From JARICQ01 sp964527205 (GTDB lineage: Bacteria > Bacillota > Clostridia > Tissierellales > Tissierellaceae): a DNA stretch of 64,000 nt. This document shows positions 1 to 7,119 of the stretch, piece by piece. Below the pieces are notes generated by a model. It was given only the letters and a program-made list of their open reading frames with translations, was not told the DNA's origin and ran no database searches. The DNA lies in contig CAZGQG010000003.1 in NCBI GenBank assembly GCA_964527205.1, positions 1 to 64,000 on the forward strand, given 5' to 3'. Positions within the stretch are counted from its first letter, which is position 1. Each line of letters begins with the position of its first letter. The translations under genes and the position numbers were made by a program.

Positions 1-97
1 AAGCTCCTACTATAATATTAAGACCCCTATCAAATTCCACACTTGTGAATTTATGGGATTGGAAGTTCTCTAATATAACTTTTTCAATATATTTCAT
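1..97 (-). CDS. SbcC/YhaN-like AAA ATPase, N-terminal fragment (cut by window edge)
   Basis: Only about 32 codons are visible. They read MKYIEKVILENFQSHKF followed by a segment ending in GLNIIVGA. This is the usual opening of SMC/Rad50/SbcC-type ATPases, in which a strand ending in IVG leads straight into the Walker A loop that would lie just outside the window. The ATG (95-97) directly follows the stop codon of the upstream phosphoesterase gene, and its ribosome site AGAGGTG lies inside the last codons of that gene, so the two are translationally coupled. An SbcCD- or YhaN/YhaO-like nuclease complex is the natural reading. The exact family cannot be decided from this fragment. Confidence 0.7.
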   Translation of the reverse strand, partial: MKYIEKVILENFQSHKFTSVEFDRGLNIIVGA

Positions 98-1081
98 TTA
101 AACACCTCTAATATTTTTCATTTGAACCTGGGCAATCCTATCTAAGGCTTCTTTTATAACCTCATCTTCTAGGGATTCAGATAGGGATACTTGAAGCAGG
201 ACTTCATTTATATCCATCTTATCAAAATCCATGGTGGCATCAATAGTCTCTTTAAATTCCAGCATTCTTTCAGCCTTAAAGGCACTGCTTTCAATTTGCT
301 TTCTATCCAGGACCTCTTCTCCCTCCAGGGCTGTTTTTAGATATATATTTTTTATCTTTATTTCTTTCTCTAGATCTATAAGGACTATCTTAGGCCTTCT
401 TTCCATTTCATTTAAACTATTGGTTATCCTAACAATGCTACCAGGATTTATAAAGTACTTGCCCTCCTCAGTCTTTATGGTCTTGAAGCCTCTGTGATAG
501 TGACCTGAAAGGGTTATATCCGCCTTAGTATCCTTGATATCGTCTACCAGTGTATAGGGTATACCCTTTATAAAGGGCTTGTCTAGGAGCATGCCATGGA
601 CCATATGGATAGAGTAGTCTATATCCTCACCCTTCTCAGGAATCCTATAATAGTTCCTATTATCCGGGCCATCTATATCATAGACATAGGACTGACCAGA
701 TACTTCTACCCTAATACCATCCTTCTCTAAGACAAGGCTTTCCTTCTTTATAAGCTTAATAAGTCCTAATACGTCAAGTAGGCCAAGCATGGTTCTACCT
801 ATGGTCTCTGGATTGTGTCCATAGATGTCATGGTTTCCACTTATCATATAGACTGGAGCCTGAAAGAGGGAAAATATCTTTGAGAATCTACTCACTATGG
901 ATATAGATACATCTGGCCTATCAAACAGGTCTCCTCCATGAAGTATAAAGTCTACATCCTCCCTCAGGGATATATCCACTATCTCTTGGAATTTCTTCTC
1001 CAGGGTGTCTATAAAAACATCCTTTCTATTCTTAGGAGTATTACCCCTTATATGTGTATCTGTAAAGTATAATATTTTCAA
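98..1081 (-). CDS. SbcD/YhaO-like metallophosphoesterase (DNA repair nuclease subunit)
   Basis: This is a calcineurin-like phosphoesterase of about 327 residues. Metal-binding motifs are visible in order: DTH (residues 8-10), GGDLFDRPD (from 49), GNHD (82-85), a later VHG and SGHYH. The family acts as a Mn-dependent nuclease (Mre11/SbcD/YhaO) working with a Rad50/SbcC-type ATPase, and the next gene starts like one. The open frame extends to a GTG at 1090, but GGAG at 1090-1093 sits 8 bases before an in-frame TTG (1079-1081), giving the natural start MKILYFTDTH. The gene lies 57 bases downstream of recA, separated by a strong hairpin. Placement beside recA fits a double-strand-break repair role. 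Whether it is SbcD or YhaO proper is open. Confidence 0.85.
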   Translation of the reverse strand: MKILYFTDTHIRGNTPKNRKDVFIDTLEKKFQEIVDISLREDVDFILHGGDLFDRPDVSISIVSRFSKIFSLFQAPVYMISGNHDIYGHNPETIGRTMLGLLDVLGLIKLIKKESLVLEKDGIRVEVSGQSYVYDIDGPDNRNYYRIPEKGEDIDYSIHMVHGMLLDKPFIKGIPYTLVDDIKDTKADITLSGHYHRGFKTIKTEEGKYFINPGSIVRITNSLNEMERRPKIVLIDLEKEIKIKNIYLKTALEGEEVLDRKQIESSAFKAERMLEFKETIDATMDFDKMDINEVLLQVSLSESLEDEVIKEALDRIAQVQMKNIRGV

Positions 1082-1096
1082 ATTAACCACTCCACG

Positions 1097-1128
1097 GACA
1101 AAACCTCCAATTAATTGGAGGTTTTGTC
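1097..1128 (-). terminator. Perfect 32-bp palindrome after recA (terminator or attenuator)
   Basis: Two 16-base arms, each beginning GACAAAACCTCC on its own strand, form a perfect inverted repeat immediately after recA. On the minus strand only TTTTGTC follows the GGAGG core, so it is a weak intrinsic terminator. The plus-strand side is followed by a T-rich tail. The arm carries both CCTCC and GGAGG, so the hairpin also hides a spare ribosome-binding sequence upstream of the phosphoesterase start. Confidence 0.6.
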
Positions 1129-1138
1129 TTTATTTATA

Positions 1139-2209
1139 TTATTTATCCAATTTAATTATTTCTTTTTCAGGAGCTTCAGTTTTGCTTTCTTCTTTTTCTC
1201 CTTCATCATCACTCTTATTCAAATTAAAATGCTTACGTATTTTGCTTTCAATTTCTAGGGCTATGTCAGGATTTTCTGTTAGGAAGTCCTTGGAATTTTC
1301 CCTTCCCTGGCCAAGTCTGTGTTCTTCATAGCTATACCAGGATCCTGCCTTATCTATTACCTCAGCAGCTACTCCTGAATCTAGGATGCTTCCCACCTTT
1401 GATATTCCCTTTCCATACATAATATCAAATTCAGCTTGTTTAAAGGGAGGTGCTACCTTGTTCTTAACAACCTTAACTCTTGTTCTATTTCCTAGGATCT
1501 CGTCACCTTGTTTAATAGAATCAATTCTCCTTATATCTAATCTAACACTGGAGTAGAATTTAAGGGCACGTCCTCCTGTTGTAGTCTCAGGATTACCGAA
1601 CATAACACCAATTTTCTCCCTAAGTTGATTGATAAATACTATGGTTGTATTTGATTTGCTTATTGTTCCTGCTAGTTTTCTAAGAGCCTGAGACATAAGT
1701 CTTGCCTGAAGACCCATATGACTGTCTCCCATTTCTCCTTCTATCTCAGCCTTAGGAACAAGAGCTGCTACTGAGTCTACTACAACTATATCTACAGCTC
1801 CACTTCTCACTAGGGATTCTGCAATCTCTAGGGCCTGTTCACCGTTATCAGGTTGTGATATAACTAAGTTTTCCACATCTACTCCTAGATTCTTTGCATA
1901 TCCAGGATCTAGGGAGTGTTCTGCATCTATAAATGCTGCAATTCCGCCTAATTTTTGGGCTTCAGCTATAAAATGTAAGGTCATTGTCGTTTTACCTGAA
2001 GATTCAGGTCCATATATTTCGATTATTCTACCTCTAGGTATACCACCAATTCCCAATGCTATGTCTAAATCTAGACATCCAGTAGGTATTACTTCTAAAT
2101 CTAATTTTGCTCCTTCACCCAATTTCATAATTGAGCCTTTTCCGAAGTTTTTCTCAATTTGCGCAATAGCTAAGTCTAATGCTTTTTTCTTTTCACTATT
2201 TTCTACCAT
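1139..2209 (-). CDS. recA: RecA recombinase
   Basis: RecA forms ATP-dependent filaments on single-stranded DNA, catalyses strand exchange and triggers LexA self-cleavage. The Walker A motif GPESSGKT is at about residues 67-74 of the 356-residue form. The RecA signature ALKFYSSVRLDIRR and the loop sequence FINQLREKIGVMFGNPETTTGG are both intact. The C-terminus is a Lys/Glu-rich tail typical of RecA. The frame opens at an ATG at 2245, but that codon has no ribosome site. The ATG at 2207-2209 gives the family-like start MVENSEKKKALDLAIAQIEK and is preferred, though its own ribosome site (GGA, 6-base spacing) is weak. Regulation is by the LexA-type box upstream. Confidence 0.97.
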   Translation of the reverse strand: MVENSEKKKALDLAIAQIEKNFGKGSIMKLGEGAKLDLEVIPTGCLDLDIALGIGGIPRGRIIEIYGPESSGKTTMTLHFIAEAQKLGGIAAFIDAEHSLDPGYAKNLGVDVENLVISQPDNGEQALEIAESLVRSGAVDIVVVDSVAALVPKAEIEGEMGDSHMGLQARLMSQALRKLAGTISKSNTTIVFINQLREKIGVMFGNPETTTGGRALKFYSSVRLDIRRIDSIKQGDEILGNRTRVKVVKNKVAPPFKQAEFDIMYGKGISKVGSILDSGVAAEVIDKAGSWYSYEEHRLGQGRENSKDFLTENPDIALEIESKIRKHFNLNKSDDEGEKEESKTEAPEKEIIKLDK

Positions 2210-2250
2210 AAGTTTTCCAGAATTAACTGGATTCACCCCTTTCATATTAG

Positions 2251-2298
2251 GAACTAATGTTCTAACTACATATTATCTTAATAAATAGATTAAGTCAA
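2251..2298 (-). promoter_or_regulatory. recA promoter with LexA (SOS) operator
   Basis: On the minus strand a -35 TTGACT (2293-2298) and -10 TAATAT (2270-2275) are separated by 17 bases. Just downstream lies GAAC-ATTA-GTTC (2251-2262), which fits the Gram-positive LexA/DinR consensus GAAC-N4-GTTC and would cover the transcription start. An AT-rich inverted repeat, ATAAATAGATT/AATCTATTTAT, overlaps the -35 region. Confidence 0.85.
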
Positions 2299-2323
2299 TC
2301 TATTTATCTATTAAGATTAAAAT

Positions 2324-2869
2324 TTACATATCTCCAAATTTTAAAGCATCCCTATTCTTATATATATAATCAATACCAGATATTATAGTGAAGAAAAGAG
2401 AAATATAAAGCATTATCTGATCAAAGGGAAATCCAATCCTATTGAAGGGAAAATTTCCTATTAATATGGCTATAATTGCAACTAATTGAGTTATAGTCTT
2501 AAACTTGCCCAGGGGTGAGGCTGCAATGGTAACTCCTTCTGATGCTGCAATGGTCCTAAATCCAGTTATGGTAAATTCCCTCGCTATAATTAAAACTACC
2601 ACCCAGGCTGGTATCCTTCCCAGGTCTACCAGGGATATAAGGGCAGCTGATACTAGGATCTTATCTGCTAAAGGATCTATAAATTTACCAAAATTAGTAA
2701 CTAGATTCCTGCTTCTTGCTATATAACCATCTAAGGTGTCAGTTAGTGAAGCAAAGGCAAAGATAGCTCCCGCTATATAGTTGCTGTATTCCATATTTGA
2801 ATAGAGAACTATCATGAAAAAAGGTATTAAGAAAACTCTAAATATAGTTATTTTATTGGCTAAATTCAT
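2324..2869 (-). CDS. pgsA: CDP-diacylglycerol-glycerol-3-phosphate 3-phosphatidyltransferase
   Basis: PgsA makes phosphatidylglycerol-phosphate from CDP-diacylglycerol and glycerol-3-phosphate in the membrane, the first step towards phosphatidylglycerol. The CDP-alcohol phosphotransferase signature is present: D44, then D47-G48, A51-R52, and further on GKFIDPLADK, with the spaced aspartates that bind metal and CDP. At 181 residues with several hydrophobic helices it has the normal family size. It overlaps the 3' end of rimO by 17 bases and is the last gene before the recA promoter. The cinA gene that usually lies between pgsA and recA in Bacillus is absent. Substrate CDP-diacylglycerol would come from CdsA (23432-24208). 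Confidence 0.93.
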   Translation of the reverse strand: MNLANKITIFRVFLIPFFMIVLYSNMEYSNYIAGAIFAFASLTDTLDGYIARSRNLVTNFGKFIDPLADKILVSAALISLVDLGRIPAWVVVLIIAREFTITGFRTIAASEGVTIAASPLGKFKTITQLVAIIAILIGNFPFNRIGFPFDQIMLYISLFFTIISGIDYIYKNRDALKFGDM

Positions 2870-4193
2870 CTATGACCTCTCCTAGTAAATCATATTCTAA
2901 ATAATCCTTTATCCTTACCTGGACAAAGTCTCCTGGGGATAAATCCCTATCCGTTTCAATATATACAACCCCGTCTATTTCAGGACTATCCATATAGGAC
3001 CTTCCTATATAGTTTCCATCTCCATTGTCCTCTTCAATTATTAGCTTATATTCCTTACCCACTTTTTCACTCATTATTTCTTCTGAGATATTTCTTTGAA
3101 GCTCCATTATCTCAGACCTTCTCTCTTCCTTTAGATCCTCAGATAAATGACCTTCTAGATTGTAGGCAGGAGTACCCTCTTCCTTGGAATAGGTGAATAC
3201 CCCCAGTCTTTCAAATCTTATATCCTGGATAAAATCATAGAGTTCCTTAAAGTCCTCCTGGGTCTCACCAGGAAAACCTACTATAAAGGTAGTCCTTATA
3301 ACTATGCCAGGAATAGTCCTTCTTAACTTTTGGATTAGGTTTATTATATCTTCTTTATTGGTCCTTCTATTCATCATCTTCAGCACATTATTGCTTATAT
3401 GTTGTAGAGGTATATCTACATATTTTACTACTTTCTTATTTTCTCTAATGGATTTTATAAGCTTGTCATCAAAATTATCTGGATATAGGTATAGGAGTCT
3501 TACCCATTCAAGACCCTCTATAGTTTCCAGTTCATCTAGTAACTTATAAAGCACATACTCTCCATATAGGTCTATGCCATAGTCACTGGTATTTTGACCT
3601 ATTAGGATGACCTCCTTAACCCCATGGGCTACTAGGTGTTTTACCTCTTCTATTATATTTTCCATCTTCCTACTTCTATGGGTTCCCCTTAGTTTAGGAA
3701 TAATGCAATAGGTACAGTGATTGTCGCAGCCCTCTGATATCTTTACATATTCACTATGATTAAAATTAAGTCTTTTTACATCCTCAAGATAATCTTCATT
3801 AATATTGTCTACGGATTTGATCTTCCTCTTATCCCTATCCAAGTCCTCTACAATGCTTACTATGTTTTTTATATTTCCTGTTCCTATAATAGCATCTATA
3901 TCTTCAATTTCTTCTAGTAGTTCATCAGAATACCTCTGGGCCAGGCAGCCTGCTAGTATAAGGTACTGGCACTTGCCCTCTTCCTTAAAACGAGTCATCT
4001 CCCATATGGTCTCTATGGATTCTTCCTTGGCACTTTCTATAAAGCCGCAGGTATTTACAATTATAATCTCAGCCTCTTCTAGATAAGCAGCCTGATCAAA
4101 GCCACTATCCTTTAGCATGCTGGACATAAGCTCTGAATCTATATCATTTTTTGAACATCCCAATGTTACAATACTTATTTTTCTATCTTCCAT
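2853..4193 (-). CDS. rimO: Ribosomal protein S12 (aspartate) methylthiotransferase
   Basis: RimO is a radical-SAM enzyme that adds a methylthio group to a conserved aspartate of S12. Three N-terminal cysteines for the auxiliary cluster are C13 (TLGCSKN), C49 (NTCGF) and C83 (AGCLAQ). The radical-SAM motif CDNHCTYC follows near residue 155, and a TRAM-type RNA-binding region closes the protein. The NTCGFIESAKEESI stretch distinguishes RimO from MiaB. An upstream in-frame ATG at 4208 is really part of the ribosome site: GAGGAGG lies 6 bases before the ATG at 4191-4193, which is the start used here. That start follows the ftsK stop by one base, so ftsK-rimO-pgsA form one unit. Confidence 0.94.
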   Translation of the reverse strand: MEDRKISIVTLGCSKNDIDSELMSSMLKDSGFDQAAYLEEAEIIIVNTCGFIESAKEESIETIWEMTRFKEEGKCQYLILAGCLAQRYSDELLEEIEDIDAIIGTGNIKNIVSIVEDLDRDKRKIKSVDNINEDYLEDVKRLNFNHSEYVKISEGCDNHCTYCIIPKLRGTHRSRKMENIIEEVKHLVAHGVKEVILIGQNTSDYGIDLYGEYVLYKLLDELETIEGLEWVRLLYLYPDNFDDKLIKSIRENKKVVKYVDIPLQHISNNVLKMMNRRTNKEDIINLIQKLRRTIPGIVIRTTFIVGFPGETQEDFKELYDFIQDIRFERLGVFTYSKEEGTPAYNLEGHLSEDLKEERRSEIMELQRNISEEIMSEKVGKEYKLIIEEDNGDGNYIGRSYMDSPEIDGVVYIETDRDLSPGDFVQVRIKDYLEYDLLGEVIDEFSQ

Positions 4194-4194
4194 C

Positions 4195-6414
4195 TTATTC
4201 CTCCTCATCTATCTTAGCAAGGGACTCCTCTGTTATTAAAACCTTTCTAGGCTTACTTCCCTCATGTCCTCCTACTACACCCTGGTCTTCCATCTGGTCT
4301 ACCATTCTAGCAGCCCTAGCATATCCTACCTTAAGTCTTCTCTGTAGATAGGATATAGATGCCTGACCCTCTTCTACCACAAGCTCTATGGCCTCTGGCA
4401 GCAATTCATCACTATCATCTAGGTCTATTTCTTTTTTATTTTGTATTACTTCTATTATCTCTTCATCGTACTCAGTGTTATAATCCTTTTTTAGGCTCTC
4501 AACTATATCCTCCACCTCTGTATCTGAGATAAAGGCTCCTTGGATCCTAGTAGGCTTGGAGTAATAGGAAGGATAAAAGAGCATATCTCCCTTTCCAAGC
4601 AACTTCTCAGCCCCACCCATATCAAGTATGGTTCTTGAATCTATTTGTGAAGATACGGCAAAGGATATTCTTGATGGTATATTTGCCTTTATAGTACCTG
4701 TTATAACATCAACAGAAGGCCTCTGAGTAGCAACTATTAGGTACATGCCTGCAGCTCTTGCCATTTGAGCAATCCTGGATATGGAGTCCTCTACCTCCTG
4801 GGCAGAGACCATCATTAGATCTGCTAGCTCGTCAATGATTATAATAATCATTGGCAGCCTCATCTCCCCGTCATCTTTAAACTTCTTATTATAGGCATGT
4901 ATATCCCTTACATTATTTTCTGCAAATTTATTGTATCTTTCCTCCATCTCCTCCACTGCCCAGTTAAGAGCAAAGGCAGCCTTCTTGGCATCTGTTACCA
5001 CAGGTATAAGTAAGTGGGGTATGCCGTTATAGATGCTTAGTTCTACCACCTTAGGGTCTATTAATAAAAGCTTTACATCCTCTGGAGATGACTTGTATAG
5101 GATATTCATTATTATAGTATTTATACATACAGACTTACCAGAGCCTGTTGCCCCTGCAATTAATAGGTGGGGCATCTTATCAATAGATGAAACTATTACC
5201 TTGCCAGACACATCCTTACCCAGGGCAAGGGGTATCTTAGATTGAATATCTTTATACTCCTTGGAAAGTAAGAGTTCCTTAAGGAGCACATCACTTTTAA
5301 TCTTATTGGGTACCTCTATTCCCACTGCAGACTTGCCTGGTATAGGTGCCTCTATTCTTATATCAGAGGAAGCTAGACTAAGGGCTAGATTATCAGATAG
5401 GGAAACAATCTTACTAAGCTTGATCCCTGGAGCTGGTTCTAGTTCATAGCAGGTTATAGTTGGTCCCTTGTTGATTTGAACCACGTCTGCTTCTATATTA
5501 AAATTTCTCATAGTTTCCTTTATAAGCCTTGCATTTTTTCTTATTAATCTATCATCCTCAGGATCCTCACTAGTGATTGGATCATTTAAGAGGTCTAGGG
5601 AAGGAATTATATACTTGTCTATATTCTTATGAGATTTTTCCTCCTCTATTTCCCCAACTATATCTATCTCTTCCTTTTTTTCAGGTCTTTCCAAGGCCTT
5701 TTTGTCCTTAGAATCCTTAGCCCTGTAATCAAGGATTTTAATATCCTCATCACTGGTTGCTTTGTTTTTACTATTTACCACATTTTTCTTTTTCTTAAAA
5801 CTTTTCTCTGGTTTTTCTAATAGCTTTTTATCTTCCTTCTTATTCTTTATAATTTCTAGGAATTTATTAAATTCTCTTTTAAAAACAGCTACAAGATCCA
5901 TTAGGGAGATATTAAATATAATGAGTAAATTAATTCCTATAATAACTGCTAGGATAATATAGCTTCCTATGGAACCAAAAAGGGAGTAGAGTAAAAATCC
6001 AAAACTACTGCCTATGACTCCCCCGCCCTTAGCTAATTTACCCAGTACTATAGAATTTCTTATCCTCTCTATAAAACCAAGATTAAGGGGATTTACTCCG
6101 TCTAGTATAATAAGTATGGCAAAAAAGATTATTCCGCTGCATATAATGGTTCTCCTGTTTTCTAAACGGTCAACAATAAGGGCTATGCCTGTAATAAAGA
6201 GTAAAATAGGAAGTAAATAGGCACCAAATCCCATAAAGGTAAAAAAAGTGTTTTCTAATAATCTTCCCACTATTCCCATATTTAAATTAAAGAGACTTAG
6301 GGAATATATAATTCCTACTAGGATTATTCCAATGCCTAAGAAGTCCCTATTAATATTTAAAAATTTTGTCTTTTTATTTTTTTTCCTGTTTTTTCTTTTC
6401 TTTGATTTAGCCAA
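4195..6414 (-). CDS. ftsK: DNA translocase FtsK/SpoIIIE
   Basis: This hexameric ATP-driven pump clears chromosome ends from the division septum. The N-terminus is very basic (KSKKRKNRKKNKK), followed by about four or five membrane segments within the first 175 residues, a charged linker, and the motor domain with Walker A GATGSGKS near residue 420 and Walker B-like IIIIIDELADL. The C-terminal winged-helix gamma domain (ASISYLQRRLKVGYARAARMVD) reads polar DNA motifs. The frame opens at GTG 6423, but GGAG is 8 bases before an in-frame TTG at 6412-6414, so TTG is the probable start (739 residues). Sporulation-specific SpoIIIE and vegetative FtsK/SftA roles cannot be separated from sequence alone. 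Confidence 0.94.
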   Translation of the reverse strand: MAKSKKRKNRKKNKKTKFLNINRDFLGIGIILVGIIYSLSLFNLNMGIVGRLLENTFFTFMGFGAYLLPILLFITGIALIVDRLENRRTIICSGIIFFAILIILDGVNPLNLGFIERIRNSIVLGKLAKGGGVIGSSFGFLLYSLFGSIGSYIILAVIIGINLLIIFNISLMDLVAVFKREFNKFLEIIKNKKEDKKLLEKPEKSFKKKKNVVNSKNKATSDEDIKILDYRAKDSKDKKALERPEKKEEIDIVGEIEEEKSHKNIDKYIIPSLDLLNDPITSEDPEDDRLIRKNARLIKETMRNFNIEADVVQINKGPTITCYELEPAPGIKLSKIVSLSDNLALSLASSDIRIEAPIPGKSAVGIEVPNKIKSDVLLKELLLSKEYKDIQSKIPLALGKDVSGKVIVSSIDKMPHLLIAGATGSGKSVCINTIIMNILYKSSPEDVKLLLIDPKVVELSIYNGIPHLLIPVVTDAKKAAFALNWAVEEMEERYNKFAENNVRDIHAYNKKFKDDGEMRLPMIIIIIDELADLMMVSAQEVEDSISRIAQMARAAGMYLIVATQRPSVDVITGTIKANIPSRISFAVSSQIDSRTILDMGGAEKLLGKGDMLFYPSYYSKPTRIQGAFISDTEVEDIVESLKKDYNTEYDEEIIEVIQNKKEIDLDDSDELLPEAIELVVEEGQASISYLQRRLKVGYARAARMVDQMEDQGVVGGHEGSKPRKVLITEESLAKIDEEE

Positions 6415-6470
6415 TTTACTCACTCCAATTGTTAGAATTCCAATCTTATTTTATTCTCATATTAGTAGTA

Positions 6471-6476
6471 ATTATA
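6471..6476 (-). promoter_or_regulatory. Extended -10 promoter for ftsK-rimO-pgsA
   Basis: On the minus strand TGC-TATAAT is a full -10 hexamer with the extended TGn element, about 50 bases upstream of the ftsK start. No convincing -35 is present (TAGATT lies at 17-base spacing). The remaining 150-base gap between ftsK and dut is AT-rich and shows nothing else I can name. Confidence 0.6.
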
Positions 6477-6573
6477 GCATATATAAAGTGTTGAATCTAT
6501 TTCTATTAAGAAAATATTGAAAATAAAATATTAATCTAGAGGAGTATCAGTTATGATAAGATCTATTAAGACA

Positions 6574-7005
6574 TTAATAACCTGAATGACCAAATCCTCC
6601 CTTTCCTCTTTCTGTTTGATCTAATTCTTCTACTTGAATTAAGTTTGCAATTTCATATTTTACAATGACCATTTGGGCTATTCTCTCTCCTGGATTAATC
6701 CTATAAGCTTCCTTGCCTAGATTGATTAGTATAACCTTTATTTCCCCCCTGTAGTCGCTGTCAATGGTTCCTATACCATTTGCCAGGCTAATGCCATGCT
6801 TAATAGCAAGACCTGACCTAGCCCTTATCTGAGCCTCATAGCCCCTGGGCATGGAAATGTAGATTCCTGTAGGAACAAGCTCCCTGTCTAAGGGCTCTAG
6901 ACTAATACTTTCTTCTATATTGGCCCTGAGATCCATTCCTGCTGATCCCTCTGTCTTATAGCTTGGTAGTTCAAAGCTGCTTTTATTGATTATTTTAATA
7001 TCCAT
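6574..7005 (-). CDS. dut: Deoxyuridine 5'-triphosphate nucleotidohydrolase (trimeric dUTPase)
   Basis: Dut hydrolyses dUTP to dUMP and pyrophosphate, keeping uracil out of DNA and feeding dTMP synthesis. All five trimeric dUTPase motifs are present in order in 143 residues: AGMDLRA, RSGLA, NGIGTIDSDYRGEI, GERIAQMVI and RGKGGFGHSG. The start ATG has AAAGGAGG at good spacing. It is a single gene behind its own promoter, between pnp (upstream) and ftsK. I saw no clear terminator after it, so read-through towards ftsK is possible. Confidence 0.96.
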   Translation of the reverse strand: MDIKIINKSSFELPSYKTEGSAGMDLRANIEESISLEPLDRELVPTGIYISMPRGYEAQIRARSGLAIKHGISLANGIGTIDSDYRGEIKVILINLGKEAYRINPGERIAQMVIVKYEIANLIQVEELDQTERGKGGFGHSGY

Positions 7006-7026
7006 AATTGCCTCCTTTTTATTCTT

Positions 7027-7055
7027 ATTATATCCTATCCACTATATTCAGTAAA
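7027..7055 (-). promoter_or_regulatory. dut promoter
   Basis: A -35 TTTACT (7050-7055) and a -10 TATAAT (7027-7032) are 17 bases apart on the minus strand, about 20 bases upstream of the dut start and just after the pnp terminator. Confidence 0.7.
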
Positions 7056-7074
7056 TTATAAATCTTATTTGGAC

Positions 7075-7107
7075 AAAATAAAAACATGAACCCTGAGATT
7101 CATGTTT
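7075..7107 (-). terminator. Intrinsic terminator after pnp
   Basis: AAACATGAA and TTCATGTTT pair as a 9-bp stem around an 8-base loop, followed on the minus strand by TTTATTTTG. It lies 12 bases beyond the pnp stop. Confidence 0.8.
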
Positions 7108-7119
7108 AATCTTTGCCTT

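Noticed and set aside
6424..6573. Possible terminator after dut in the 150-base dut-ftsK gap
   Set aside because: Only a 5-bp TATCA/TGATA helix without a T tract is visible, which is too weak to call.
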